A stretch of DNA of 64,000 nt from Apoda limacodes (GCA_946406115.1 OX291546.1:14749019-14813018), one strand, 5' to 3'. Counted from the first letter of the stretch, positions 34,107 through 44,949 are shown. The notes: a model not told the origin generated them from the sequence alone. Numbers and translations: made by a program.

Positions 34107-34976
34107 CTGCAAACAGTTGGATGCCAGTAAGCCCGGCGGCTAATTTCCTAACAGCAGCGACATCCGCTAGATTTCGGGCGCGTACTTGGTGGGATATGCG
34201 AGATACACCTGCGGCGCTATTCTGTCATACAATTTCAACAACGGGTTGCATGAATTTTCCAATGAGTTTTTTGTTTCAAATTCATGCAAGGTAACGTTAA
34301 AAGAAATTTAGGGCTTCGGTATATTAATTACTGTTTCAAAAATTAATGATTTATTTAAGTCAATTGAAAACCGACTCTTAAATGATTTTTGATAACGATG
34401 TGGACAGATATGAATGTAATAAGTAGGCAGATAAGTTCAGGTGCTCTACTTTAGGTAAAATACTCTATGGAGGGCAAGTGCGTAAAGGCTCGATTACACT
34501 TTGTTAAGTAGACACTGGAAGTGAGAAGTGCAATCATTAAGTGATAATACGTCAAATCAATAAATAAACAGACACGCTGCACAACGTTTGCACTTAACAT
34601 TTGCAGTAGCTGCAATGTGTAATCAAACCCTTAGTTTGCAAATCGGATATTCTATAATTAAAAAGTAAGTACTATGTAAAAACTAGTTAAAAATTAGATA
34701 TTTAAAACTCTAAACCCCGCACGGAACACCTTAACTTTATCGTTTTTTTTTTTTCATTTTAGCATTAATAATGAGTGTATGACATGCACTTAAATACAAA
34801 CATAGTAAATGTTAGTAAGCACGTTAGTGTAACGGTTTTATTGAGCGTTTGCGTGTTGTGTTGTGAATGCAAGGAATGAAGGGTTACACAAATAAAATCA
34901 AATTTGTTGGGAAGGGGGGAGTATTGGTGAGTGGATCAAAATGAGGCGGCGGCAAGGGGCGACAGCGGGTACTTAC

Positions 34977-35466
34977 CGCGGTCACGATACTCTTCGTTCT
35001 CGTCGGAGACGCATTCTGGAACCTCGTCATCCGAGGAGGAAGAGCGGGGTGGAAGGGGAGCATGGGAAGCTGGTGCCAGCGGCATCAGCTGCGCGGGTGG
35101 CTGAAGCAGCAGGGTACTCGTGTCCTCGACGCCGTACGCGGCTTTCTGTCGCGGATGAACGAGATGCGGATGCGTCCGCGCCAGCCCTTCCAGCTCTACG
35201 TAACACTTCTGGTCCTGCTGGCTGTACTGCCGACGCAATCCACTTCCCGACCTCTGAAGTGGATGGTTCTCTTTCTCAGCTGCGCTGTGTGCTCGCTCTA
35301 ACTTTGGTCTTTTGTCGAATGACGATTCTGTTTGTGGGACGAGTCCTCTTAAGTCCGATTCCATTTGCCACAACATTGCGTCTTGACCACTACTTTTATG
35401 AATCCATTGTCCGGTCTTAGACAAAAGTTCTTGTTTCTTACGGCACAATATACATACCCATATTAC
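34977..35466 (-). CDS. Rim: Rim E3: end of zinc finger and first linker
   Basis: Acceptor is TTATTTCAG|GTAATA and donor is GACCGCG|GTAAGT. It opens with VIWVCILCRKKQELLSKTGQ, which supplies the last CxxC pair and the conserved Trp-containing tail of the RIM finger. The remainder is a Gln/Ser/Pro-rich linker with an acidic stretch (SSSSDDEVPE) near the end. It finishes one base into a Gly codon (phase 1). Residues about 106-268. Confidence 0.93.
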
Positions 35467-36150
35467 CTGAAATAACATTGTATTTAGTGGGACCAATGTT
35501 AATCATCCGCAAATCACGGTGAGTCCACCTGCTTCTTTGGCTACTAATAAGGTTCTTTGGATACCTGACTCTCAGCACACAAGTAGGGCATGAGTTTGAT
35601 ATCTGGATCCTTAAACCTTGATACTTGAATCTTAAAATGCCTAAAATCCTTTTTTTAAATATTCTCTTTCAATACTTTTTTTATTCATAAAAACCCTTGT
35701 TTCGATCTTATCTTTCTATAGATTATTACAATAAAAGGCTGTTTTGCAACAATAGTTGTTAGGAAATAACAATGTCTGAATTTACTGATAACAGATTTTT
35801 AATAACTATTAAAAAAAATACTTTTTATGAAAAACTCTCCTGATTCTCCGCAACATTTACGCGGTGGCTGTCACTGTCAACACTGGACAGCATTAGTAGT
35901 TATTTCTACAGCATCTTCTTAATTATACCAAAGACGTTTGCCATAGCAAGCTATAGTTATACTATGGTTCGTTAAGGTGAACTTGGTTGTAGTTATTCCC
36001 GTGGGAGCATTTGAATTTCTGGGTATGAAAGTCGTGTCACTTTTGCTATCTCTGTGCCAAATTTTGGATTCTCTGTTGCGGTGTGATTGACTAGGAAACA
36101 AACAAATTTTCCTATTTATAACATTCGTAGGGTTATAAACAAAATGGAAC

Positions 36151-36355
36151 CTTGTTAGATCGAAGGGTGACCTTCCCGCCACATCTAGCGCAGCATCTGA
36201 CGCGGCAGTAGTGGCATGAGTGACCCACGCCGTCAGCGAACTTGGTCTTGAGACATATGTGGCAGGTGGCTGCCAGTTCCACGCCCGCGGCGCGCTGCAT
36301 CTCATTTCTCGACCTGATTGTCTGTTCTAGCACAGCAACCTCGTCTTGCTTTCGC
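36151..36355 (-). CDS. Rim: Rim E2: Rab-binding helix and most of the FYVE-type zinc finger
   Basis: Acceptor is AAATTGACAG|G and donor is AACAAG|GTTCCA. It continues the helix (RKQDEVAVLEQTIRSRNEMQ) and then encodes the zinc finger. Six zinc ligands lie here as three CxxC pairs (CHIC, CHYC and CARC). The fourth pair, CILC, is in the next exon, so the intron splits the finger. In RIM proteins this zinc finger, flanked by helices, contacts Rab3 and Munc13. Residues about 37-105 of the assembled protein. An approximately 300-bp minisatellite lies right upstream of the acceptor. Confidence 0.93.
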
Positions 36356-36364
36356 CTGTCAATT

Positions 36365-36660
36365 TTTAAAACAATTATTTTATGAGTAAGTAAGCCTATT
36401 ATTTTATGAGTTGGAAGTACGCGTGTCATTGTATGAGTTGAAATTACGGCTATTTTTGAGTAGCATGTAGCCTATTATTTTATGAGTTGGAATTAGGCCT
36501 ATTAGTTTATGACTTGCAAGTACGCCTATTATTTTATAAGTTGGAGGTACCTATAGCCTATTAGTTTCTGAGTTGCAATTACGCCTATTATTTTATGAAT
36601 GCAAGTACGCCTATTATTTCATGACTTGCAAATAGGTAAGCCTATTATGAGCTGCAAGTA
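36365..36660. repeat. Degenerate minisatellite abutting the E2 acceptor
   Basis: Eight to ten imperfect units of about 28-38 bp built on CCTATTATTTTATGAGTTGC / AAGTACG. The array starts about 10 nt upstream of the zinc-finger exon acceptor (36356), so it supplies the whole 3' end of that intron. Confidence 0.85.
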
Positions 36661-36697
36661 GCCTAGCTTACAGATATTAGCGAAAGACGAAAGAGGA

Positions 36698-36752
36698 TTT
36701 TAAGGGTTCCGTAGCTAAGGCTAAATCGAAGCCCTTATAGTTTCGTCATCTC
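36698..36752 (+). repeat. Partial GGGTTCCGTA repeat
   Basis: AAGGGTTCCGTAGCTAAGGC ... CCCTTATAGTTTCGTCAT matches the start of the element at 36954. Only the first about 55 bp are present. Confidence 0.6.
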
Positions 36753-36953
36753 ATTATAAAAAAAATCTGATGCAATTTTACGAAAAGATGTTTTATGTGA
36801 ATTAGCATACAATTTTGTAATAAAATTAAGACGTTTGAGCAATACTGAAAAACGAAGTTTTTTATACATAATTAACCTCGTACCGTTGCGTTGGATTGGC
36901 ATTTGAATCTGCATTTGTGGTTTTTTTACTTTGATAGAAAAAAATAATTTGGT

Positions 36954-37771
36954 TTTTAGGGTTCCGTAGTCAACAAGGAACCCTTATAGTTTCGCCATGT
37001 CCGTCCGTCCGTCTGTCTGTCCGCGGCTTAGTTCAAAAACTACTTATACGAGAAAGCTGCAATTTGGCAGGGATATACACATTGATCAAGCCGACAAAGT
37101 GGTAGAATAAAATCTTTGAAAATATTTTTTTTATAGGGAACCTCCACTACACGTGAAGTGGGGACGTAATTTTTTTTTCTCGTCTACCCCATCGTGTGGG
37201 ATATCGTTGGATAGGAATTCCAAAAACATTGTCGGAATGCACAGATCATTTTTTGATTTAGAGCTCCGTTTGCGAAACATTTAGCATAAAGTGTTATAAA
37301 GTACTAATTTTTGTTAGAGTCAAGTGTCCCTCCCCTCTACCAGCAAAAGTATAGTATTTGGAAATGTAAAAAAAATTACGGTGGCACTAGCATATAATTA
37401 ATTTAAAAGGAAAACTATCACGGGTAAGTACACTTTACAGGCTAACGAGTAATAGTCGACCAAGTTATAAAATGTACTTGGAAAAGTGAAATTCCATTCC
37501 ATTAAAAGTTACTTAGATGAAGTAGGTACATCTGTAAAACAGGTATAAAATATAAGTAAATGAACGATATATAATTAAAGAAAAATAAAATAATAACATT
37601 CTTAAGACTGTTCTTCTTAAATTGATAATAATAGTTACGTTCAAATGACGCATTGGACTAGCCGGCGCGCTTAGCGCAACATCGAATCGACCGCGTGACA
37701 GGCAGCGCGCTCATATTTAATGGTACGGAACCCTTCTTGCGCGAGTCAGACCCTCACTTGGCCGATTTTTT
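36954..37771 (+). mobile_element. Lepidopteran GGGTTCCGTA ... TTGGCCGA element
   Basis: Starts TTTTAGGGTTCCGTAGTCAA, then the CCGTCCGTCCGTCTGTCTGT run, and ends GTACGGAACCCTTCTTGCGC, GAGTCAGACCCTCACTTGGC, CGATTTTTTT. The same ends occur inverted at 46400-47390 and partly at 54079-54446. Non-coding, multi-copy, presumably non-autonomous; class not certain. Lies in the E2/E1 intron. Confidence 0.7.
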
Positions 37772-38924
37772 TTAGTAAATTTTTCCAAGAAGTATATTTT
37801 ACTTTTAAAAATTATTGTTTTAAGCTAAACAGTTAAACGGTTGTAAGTGTCTATTGAAAGTTTAAACTACTTTCGTAGAATATCCCACGCTTAATTGTTA
37901 TATGAATATGTGAGATAACGTATTTTTTAAATTAAAAGGAAAAAAACTGGGATCCTTTTTTGATATTAGAGTACTAATGGTCTACGGCGCCTTTCATTTA
38001 ACCGCGTTTGCTACGAGATCTTATTTATATACGATTTTTTAAACGAGCAATTCTTGTACAACATACACATATTTACGTATCTCGGAAACGGAACAATAAA
38101 ATTTTGTGTTAAGATAGGGTTGTGCTTTTTAAGTTTACCTCTACTCGTATATAGTTGTATTTTTTTATAAAAATATTTTTGACGTGACAACGTCTTATAA
38201 ATTGGTTTGCCGGGTGACACTTCAAGAAACTGCGTTACGCTCCGCTCACGTTATGCGCTCACAATGAGAGCGAGTGAGAGGCACGCGCCCGCCTAAGAGC
38301 GAGAGAGACAGACATAAAATCATTGTCACGTAAAACTTTCGCCCGTATACCGACTTTACAGGCAACCAGTTTTTTTTGATTATTTTTAATTTACCGCCCA
38401 TTCTTGAATTTGCTCTCAAATGCTTTAAATATTTTTTTCTATTTTAGGTATATCTTTCAAGGTTTTTTTACAAGAATGCTAGTAGGATATTGTATATTAT
38501 TATATACTTGGCTACTTAGGTGGGATTTAAATGTTGTAAAAAATTCACATTCGAAGCAAGTTTAACTATTTTTGTAGGTCTCTAAATGTAACGACTGGCT
38601 AATGGTCTAGTTATACGGTAAAGGTCAAAATGCATCAAGAGCTCCGTAAAATCTGTAATTGCAATTTTTCTTAAAGCAAGAAAATGAAATATGTCATTTT
38701 AGGAGTTAAATTTCCAGAAACTTAAAATCATCATAATTTATTTCTGTGATCTTTTTTTTATAAATCGGCTTCATTGGAGCCTAAATAGGTATCTATTTCC
38801 AAGTTACAAATCAAAATACAGGTCGAAATTTGTACAGTGGTCGCCATTTTAAAAATAAAAATAAAATGGCGGCCAGTAGGTGGGTAGGACAAAATTTAAA
38901 ATCCCCTTTATTAAGGTTGCAGTC
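37772..38924. other. Intronic AT-rich DNA with a purine-rich patch
   Basis: No gene seen. A GC-richer patch at 38220-38320 (GAGAGCGAGTGAGAGGC, GAGCGAGAGAGACAG) stands out but matches nothing I can name. Confidence 0.4.
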
Positions 38925-39260
38925 TCGCTATTATCGATATTTAATATTAGTCGTAATAAGTGATAATTTTAGATAGTTTTTAACAATTACTTATAAAATA
39001 TTTTCTTTTTATTATATCACAGAACACTTCAACACAGTTTACCGTATTTAAATATAGTTTATTTTCAGTTGCAATTTAGATAAAAAAAAAACATGTTTTC
39101 TTCTGGTGAAAATAACGAAAAATAACGAAAAATTGGAACAATTAAAGCATCTTAACTAAGAAAACAAAAGTATTTTTACGAAAAACACTGACATCACATT
39201 TAAGTTAACCCTTTTGAGGTAAGTTTGATGTAAAGCAATATTTGATATACCCAACTAAAA
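38925..39260 (+). repeat. Family H repeat, diverged second copy
   Basis: Matches 9975-10275 over its length: TTTTTAACAATTACT, TTCAGTTGCAATTTAG, GAAAACA and CACTGACATCACATTTAA. The inverted termini were not found here. Confidence 0.6.
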
Positions 39261-40464
39261 GCAAATCTTAGCTGTATATCGGATATAGGAACGTTTCCTG
39301 GGATGCAAAATGATGTTCATGATTGGTCATATTAGAATATAAGAAACGTTTCTACAACGCGGAAAGGGATTTAGAACGATTAAGTGATATAGTTATGTAT
39401 TGCAGCTCCGCTTAGGGCTAATTAGATACAAATTTGTAATACATGCGTTGTTCTATGTGACTTTTCGGTAATATAATAGGGAATTTAAAACACTGGTATC
39501 ACTATGAAGTGATAAAACGGCCACGCGAACACTAATATACAACCATTGAGTGTTAATGTAGTGATTGCTATTCCTTCCTATTACAAATTTTATTACTGTT
39601 GTGTGGACCATCTTTTTGAAATTTGGACCCAAAAATAATTGGTTATTTGTTTAATGTTAATGCTTCTGTATTCTGTAACGAGCGATAATGTATTGTAATA
39701 AATATTTCAATATCACTTACGCTTGCATTTTTATTGATATTCTAGTAGTATATTAATGGTGTTTTTTGCATGCTTTTCGTTAATTCATTAATATTTAGCC
39801 AAATAAATATAAATTTTTTAGCAAATATTTTTAAAACTTTGATATATAACTGAATAGAGTTGCGATTCCTCATATACAACCGATTTACAACATCTAGCAG
39901 TCATAATAAATTTTAGAGTTCCTCAAGACAAATAGTTAAAACTCAGGGATGTTATATGTACCATAACAAAATACTTATGTAGTGCAGAAAGGTCCTGTAA
40001 AGATATCACAGTGAAGCGATATGTGAATTTTTAGTGATAAATAGGAAATAACAAAGTTGTTATGTAACTTGTGATATCTAAGCCTTGTAAATACGTTTTT
40101 ACAATTTTTGAGTGTTAATTAAGGTCCAATTAGGACGATTTTAGAGCAGTTGTTAACGGTAGCGGCTTTAAAGCATATTTCTTGTAATTTCATTATATTT
40201 GGAGCTGCTGTATCACGGCTTAGCAGTGATAGTGACTATTTAAACACCAGTGTTATATTAGTTATTTAGGAGCCATAATAGTATGGCTTCGCTTCATAAC
40301 GGTACCATGAAAGCCTTATATACAACATAATAGCTCGATAACGACTGTTGTGAATGCCTATTTACAACAGTGCTATAGGCGTTATACAAAGTGACAGAGG
40401 AAACGTTTAAATGATAGGTTTATGTCACAATTTTGCTGTAAAGCCTTATACAGCTAAAACGCTT

Positions 40465-40465
<1 letters not shown>
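39255..40465. repeat. Possible TIR element (TTAGCTGTATA ends)
   Basis: AAATCTTAGCTGTATATCGG at the left and TTATACAGCTAAAACG at the right are inverted over about 11 bp. The interior is AT-rich without ORFs. The short inverted ends could be chance. Confidence 0.3.

Positions 40466-40507
<42 letters not shown>
40466..40507. repeat. (AT)n microsatellite
   Basis: About 40 bp of TATATA with one interruption, directly followed by a family B 3' UTR. TA-rich sites also flank the copy at 58.5 kb. Confidence 0.85.
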
Positions 40508-40509
<2 letters not shown>

Positions 40510-40675
40510 CCAGCGAGAGCGACAACCCAAGCCGAGGCTTCCCCCGCGGGGAGCCCTTGAGCGTTGGGCGCTATATGGGCTGAGGCTCCTTCAGAGTCTC
40601 CCCCAAAAGTCCGGTGAAGCAGTAATGGCTGCAACAGCCAACTGCATAGTCAGCTCAGAAAAAAAAAAAAAAGCG
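40508..40675 (+). mobile_element. Family B (Jockey-type) 3' UTR, severely 5'-truncated
   Basis: CGACAACCCAAGCCGAGGCT, GCGTTGGGCGCTATATGGGC and GCAGTAATGGCTGCAACAGC, then a run of about 15 A. Only the last about 165 bp of the element inserted. Confidence 0.88.
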
Positions 40676-40789
40676 TTACTTCTATATGACTTTGATATCA
40701 CACTTTTGTGATTTTCTTTTATCGCATTTTTGCTAGTGGGGTAGTTACCATACCTCTGTACTATATGTTTTAAAAGTAGGATTACCCGT

Positions 40790-41165
40790 TGTGAGGAAAT
40801 CTTATCATATATCGGACCCATTTTGACAAAAATAAAAAATAAATTCAGTCTCTTTAAATGAAAACTATTAAGCATAAGTGATTCAGGCTGTTGATTTTAA
40901 GCTTAGATATATAATCTTCTTAGAACTATCGCAAAAAAATGTTATATCTGCCTTTAGTCGGCCGTGTTACAGGTAAGCCGATTTTGTTACACAATGTCTA
41001 ATAATTAGGTAGGTTTGCGCTAGTCCTATGAAGAATATTAGAATAAAATTTATGTCAACAGCTTAATTCACTTCTTTTTAATAGTGTTCATATTTTTTAA
41101 GGAGACTGAACGTTTTTATTTTTGTCAAAATGGGTCCGATGTGTGATAAGATTTTCGTCACAATG
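40790..41165. repeat. Family H fragments arranged as an inverted pair
   Basis: GGAAATCTTATCATATATCG, GACCCATTTTGAC (about 40797-40826) recurs inverted as GTCAAAATGGGTCCGATGTG, TGATAAGATTTTCG (about 41126-41157). Both arms match 10365-10490 of the family H element. Confidence 0.65.
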
Positions 41166-41429
41166 GAGCATTGTCGTGATGTGATAGAAATGTACCCCGG
41201 GATATTGCCCTTAGAGAATCCTATTCCCGTAAAAACTCTGAATCGGGAAATAATATTTTTTGTCCCTCTCTGTTTGTCTATTCCACTAGAACTTCTAGAA
41301 CGTCTATGTCACTCCTTATCACCCTGATACGTCCCCACCGCTGAGGCATGGCTTACCCTCACTAGGGTAAAGTATAAAGAGTGCGCACGAGGGTGCTTTG
41401 GACCATTTTCCACCTACACGCGGGCCCAG

Positions 41430-41645
41430 TGGGGATTGTGGACTTCACATTCATGTCTTTAATAATATGCAGGTTTTATCACGATGTTTTCATTCACCGC
41501 TAAGCCTGTGGTTTGAATAATGAATGTACTTAAGAAATTAAGAAAAAGACATTGGTACACAGCGGGACTCGCCCCTTCGATACTCAGGACGCAAGCTGAA
41601 ATCGAAACCCCAGGACCACCCACCACTGAATTCATTGTCAAGCAT
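41430..41645 (-). repeat. Lepidopteran SINE-like repeat with tRNA-like head
   Basis: ATGCAGGTTTTATCACGATG, TTTTCATTCACCG then CGGGACTCGCCCCTTCGATA resembles a common lepidopteran tRNA-derived repeat seen from its minus strand (normally GGG.TTGAACCC..GACC). Degenerate B-box region; no cloverleaf. Confidence 0.5.
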
Positions 41646-41699
41646 CAAATCAATTGTATGCACCATTTCAACATGGTGCCCTATGAATTGTGACCCGTA

Positions 41700-42464
41700 A
41701 AAAAATAACCCCTGGGAAATCTTAACCGGGATAGAAGGTATCTTTTATCCTTTCTAGTTCCTGCAACTAATTCTATTCTAAAAATCTGGGAATTTGGGGA
41801 ATGCTTCTTTGCAACGTGATGGATAAAGTGCCTTTTGTTTAACTTGACACAAATATTGACATCTAAGGCTACAAACTTATTTTAATCAAAAGAAACCTTA
41901 GCATATGTAACTAAGGAATAATGTGTCTTTCTTATAAGTTAAGAACTTTTAAAATTAGTTTAGTAGTTGCAGAGGTTAACCTAACCTAACCGCATACCCC
42001 CAGGCGGATCGCAAGCTTGTTTGTTATTGTGTGTTTGTAAAAAAGTTTTACTTTAACAAATCTTTAATAACCTTAACCTTTATATTAGAATAGATATAGA
42101 TTATGACTATCGAGAGTTTGTCAACGAAGGGTAGCGTACCTTGTGTTAAGAATTACCATAAGATAGCTCCTGAAGGTCATACGGGTGTACGTACTGATGA
42201 TGAAGTGGAATTACTGTATGAAGTTATTGATAAATCTATGTTTGCCTGCCCAGAAGGCTTTACTGTTTAACGCAAAGCTGATTACTGGAAACTTTAAAAT
42301 GGGGGAATTTGGAGTAGGTTAGCGTAACCGAGAAATGCCAACCGTACGATGTTCCTCGGACAAATACAAGATTTGTGGTCATCCGTACGAGGTACAAGGA
42401 TACTATCAGCCTACTAGAAAGTAATATGATATTTTCCTGCAAGCAACATTTTCAAGATTACCAG
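41700..42464. other. Intronic DNA with one 55-codon open frame
   Basis: Frame 42103-42270 (plus) reads MTIESLSTKGSVPCVKNYHK and TDDEVELLYEVIDKSMFACP. Protein-like composition but no recognised family, promoter or splice context; it may be chance. Confidence 0.2.
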
Positions 42465-42865
42465 ATGTAGACTTGCCAGATGCCCCGTATTTTACGGGCT
42501 ATCCCGTGTTTGAGGTCTTAACAAAATAGAAACCCGTAATTGAGAAATAAAATACGGGGTTAACAAAACTCCCGTATTTACTGTCGGAGGTTTCGCGGTC
42601 AAAAATCGTCATTCTATGTAGCGTGGTGTGCGTAGCTGTTTGTATTTGGCGCGGTGCGTGAACTAGTACCTACGCCCTCATGCGAGGATGTAGCTTGCCG
42701 TTGGGGAAGGGGAACGAAGGCTGCGTTTGATTTTGCTCGCATGACTACTAATGAGCACTTTCAGCACTCACCCTCATCAATTTGTCTCCAGTAAAAAATC
42801 GAAAACCCGTATTTTTTGAGCTGGTTACCCTTAAATCAAGAAGCGACAGGTGGCAACGCTAACCA
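42465..42865. repeat. Repeat with CCCGTATTTT modules
   Basis: Begins GACTTGCCAGATGCCCCGTA, contains at least four CCCGTATTT/AAATACGGG modules in both orientations and ends GACAGGTGGCAACGCTAACC. The ends (CTTGCCAGATG and inverted CGTTGCCACCTG) are similar, suggesting a degraded TIR element of about 400 bp. Confidence 0.45.
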
Positions 42866-43249
42866 GTTGGTAGGTCTCCGCAAAGCCAAGGTTTATGATT
42901 CACTCGATATTTAAGTTATTGCCACATCCTTTCTACTTTATAAGCTTGAAGACCAACCAACCATCCCTTAAATCTTTCTGCTTTTAGATTGCTTACAAAC
43001 ACTACAAAACTTTATTTGCAATGTGATATGGCACCACTGGAGAGACTGTTACACTGCTCAGGGCGCGATAGACCCATGTTTTCTGAATAATCTGGCAGGG
43101 TGTATGTGAACACAACACACGTAATCTATGGAACAAAAGCCTTTTCGAAATCCTACTTATTGCTGCGGCTGAAAGGCGGAAGCGTTCGAGACTATTTGCA
43201 ATAAGTGTGAAAAACAGCTTGTAGATATGGCTTAGGAAGTAAGATCAAT

Positions 43250-43425
43250 CTTGCGGGCCCGTACCGTTTGCTATTGGAAATGCTGAAGTTGTAGGCGAAT
43301 ATAAATATCTAGGGCAAGAAGTAAACGGTAATTCAAACTTCGAGAAAGAGTTAAATCGAAGAATCTAACACGGCGAGGCAGTGTTTGGTTAATTGCATAG
43401 CTTCTTTTCATCCTCAGTATACTAC
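43250..43425 (+). pseudogene. Degenerate RTE reverse transcriptase fragment
   Basis: Translates to PFAIGNAEVVGEYKYLGQEV, NGNSNFEKELNRRI, a stop, then HGEAVFG. Matches VVQDYVYLGQKIQLGRNNFE of the RTE copy at 20.7 kb. Relic about 170 bp long. Confidence 0.7.
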
Positions 43426-43879
43426 CCATTAGGTAGTGTGTTGCCTGCCAGTAAAAATTTTTGGTACCCATAGTTATGAGATTTCTTACAGTTGGTATCT
43501 TAAAAAGCTCAAAATCACTTAGCAAGGTACGGATACGGAGATGTGTTTGTTTACATGATTAAATCCGCAATAGTTTAAACTTAAAAAAAAAAACTTAAGT
43601 CACCGACTTAGCTCGGACATTTAGAAAGCTAAAGGGGTAATAGACAGGTCACACCGCTTACAGAACCGAAAACCTGGCTGGCGATCACGAGCAGTAAAAC
43701 GCAGCTTTAGATGGTTTTCTACCAGCTTGGCTTTAATAGGCTATTACGCCTTTTAGATCCCTTAGTTAGGGTCAGAATAAAGAAAATAACAGAATACGGT
43801 TATTTTTGTAGGTATCTAAATAAAACCATGGAAAGTTTGCTAAAGCAAGCTATATTTAGCTGTAGCTATAGTTCGTTTA

Positions 43880-44065
43880 AGCTCAGTTATAGTTATTCCC
43901 GCGGATATAATTGTTCGGGATAAATACTATTATATGTTCTTCCCCGGGACTCAAGCTATCTCCATACCAAATTTCATCTAAATCGGTTCAGCGGCTTAAG
44001 CGTAAAGAGGTAACAGGCAGACAGACAGACAGAGTTACTTTCGCATTAACAATATCAGTAAGTAT
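43880..44065 (+). repeat. 3' part of a CCAGCGGCT-type dispersed repeat
   Basis: ATACCAAATTTCATCTAAAT, CGGTTCAGCGGCTTAAGCGT and ACAGGCAGACAGACAGACAG match the 3' half of this common lepidopteran repeat. Confidence 0.5.
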
Positions 44066-44524
44066 GGATGTAAATATATGTACCCATAGAAAGTGTACCT
44101 ATGTACGTACAAACTATCAACAAGAAATAAAGGGTTTCTAATTGAATTAGGTACTGCACTGTTACTTTATTTACAACAATACTCTTGACGAAATGTTCTC
44201 AAACAAAGGAAAGTAGTTTCAAAATGTTTATCTGGATTAGGTATATATAGAAATTACCTATAGCTAGATATGTTTCAAGATTGCGCATTAGCGAAAAATT
44301 TTCACGTCGATAACTGAGGAAATGTCCTTCAGTCTATCCACATGCATTTACCTTACAATATGCTGAGAAATGAAGAAAAGGATTTGTTAAACTGTTCATT
44401 CATCGCTGAAAACGTAGGTATAACATTTGGGTAGGTATTGAATCACAACACTTTCACATACGACGCAGTGAGGTAAATAGCGACGCACTGAAGTTGTAAA
44501 GGGGTTACGGGTAAAAGATCACAC

Positions 44525-44634
44525 CTCATGATTTCGTGTTCGCGCTGTTCCTCCTGTCGCTGCCGCATCATGACGCCCTCGATGATGGCGCGCTCCTCAG
44601 GCGTGAGGTGCGATAGGTCCGGCATGTCGGCCAT
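44525..44634 (-). CDS. Rim: Rim E1: start codon and Rab-binding helix
   Basis: Starts at ATG 44634 and encodes MADMPDLSHLTPEERAIIEG, then a Gln/Glu/Arg-rich helix ending HEIMR. This is the signature N-terminus of RIM and rabphilin-type Rab-binding domains. An in-frame TAA at 44719-44721 with no other ATG between supports this start. The donor is CATGAG|GTGTGA, leaving two bases (phase 2) that join the single G opening E2. The exon sits in a GC-rich island unlike the surrounding AT-rich DNA. The length of the 5' UTR is unknown. Confidence 0.93.
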
Positions 44635-44885
44635 GGCGGGCGGCGCCGGTGCGCGGGCCCGCCGCGACCTGCGGTGCTGTGACCGCGGCGAGACGTACAC
44701 GACACTTCGCCCGGAGGTTTATTTAATAATGCCGTGGGAGCCAATAGCGCGCTTCTGTTGGCTGACGTCAAACGGGAGTATTGATCGTTCCCCATGCCAC
44801 TCATGCCGCCTCCGCCGCCGCCGCGCGCCGCTCCGTCTAGGGCTCTCGTGTCGCTACGCTCCCTGTCGCGGCGTATCGTCGCCAC
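44568..44885 (-). other. Possible upstream ORF overlapping the Rim start codon
   Basis: A 105-codon open frame begins at ATG 44885 (MATIRRDRERSDTRALDG), runs through a poly-Gly stretch and overlaps the Rim start out of frame. If transcription begins upstream of it, it would be an overlapping uORF. It may equally be an accidental open frame in a GC-rich island. Confidence 0.3.
44719..44770 (-). promoter_or_regulatory. Candidate Rim proximal promoter: CRE, CCAAT and TATA-like elements
   Basis: Upstream of the Rim start, reading on the minus strand, are a perfect palindromic CRE (TGACGTCA, 44763-44770), an inverted CCAAT box (ATTGG, 44741-44745) and an AT-rich ATTATTAAAT at 44721-44730, in that order, inside a GC-rich island (about 44540-44900). 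The order and spacing resemble a core promoter, and CRE-driven expression would suit a neuronal gene. The start site is unknown, and this could also be 5' UTR. Confidence 0.35.
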
Positions 44886-44949
44886 CGCGGCCTGCGTATT
44901 GTATTGTCCTCCCTTACTGCTCGTCCCACGTTTTTAATACGTTCGTTCA

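Larger units (their letters stand above)
9650..44770 (-). other. Rim: Rim gene span (RIM active-zone scaffold), 24 coding exons located, last exon missing
   Basis: RIM organises the presynaptic active zone. It binds Rab3/Rab27 on vesicles through its N-terminal helix and zinc finger, ELKS and calcium-channel tails through its PDZ domain, and RIM-BP through a PxxP motif, and it carries two non-calcium-binding C2 domains. All of these modules appear here in family order on the minus strand. Exons are at 44525-44634, 36151-36355, 34977-35466, 34024-34106, 33810-33855, 32717-33255, 32026-32242, 31787-31951, 31324-31460, 30658-30903, 29857-29991, 28950-29108, 27497-27583, 24419-24548, 23802-23929, 22359-22407, 17928-18111, 15545-17451, 15164-15310, 14876-15023 or 14133-14256, 11629-11791, 10898-11095 and 9650-9784. 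With the first of the alternatives they sum to 5808 nt, divisible by three. Exon names E1-E23 below follow this order. The 5' and 3' ends of the transcript are not defined. Confidence 0.95.

Noticed and set aside
41974..41992. AACCTAACCTAACC resembles the insect telomere repeat TTAGG
   Set aside because: Only two to three units, isolated inside intronic DNA; too short for telomeric sequence or a telomere-repeat insertion.
44568..44885. Frame MATIRRDRERSDTRALDG as an alternative Rim N-terminus
   Set aside because: Out of frame with MADMPDLSHL and no donor that would join it to E2 in phase; kept only as a possible uORF.
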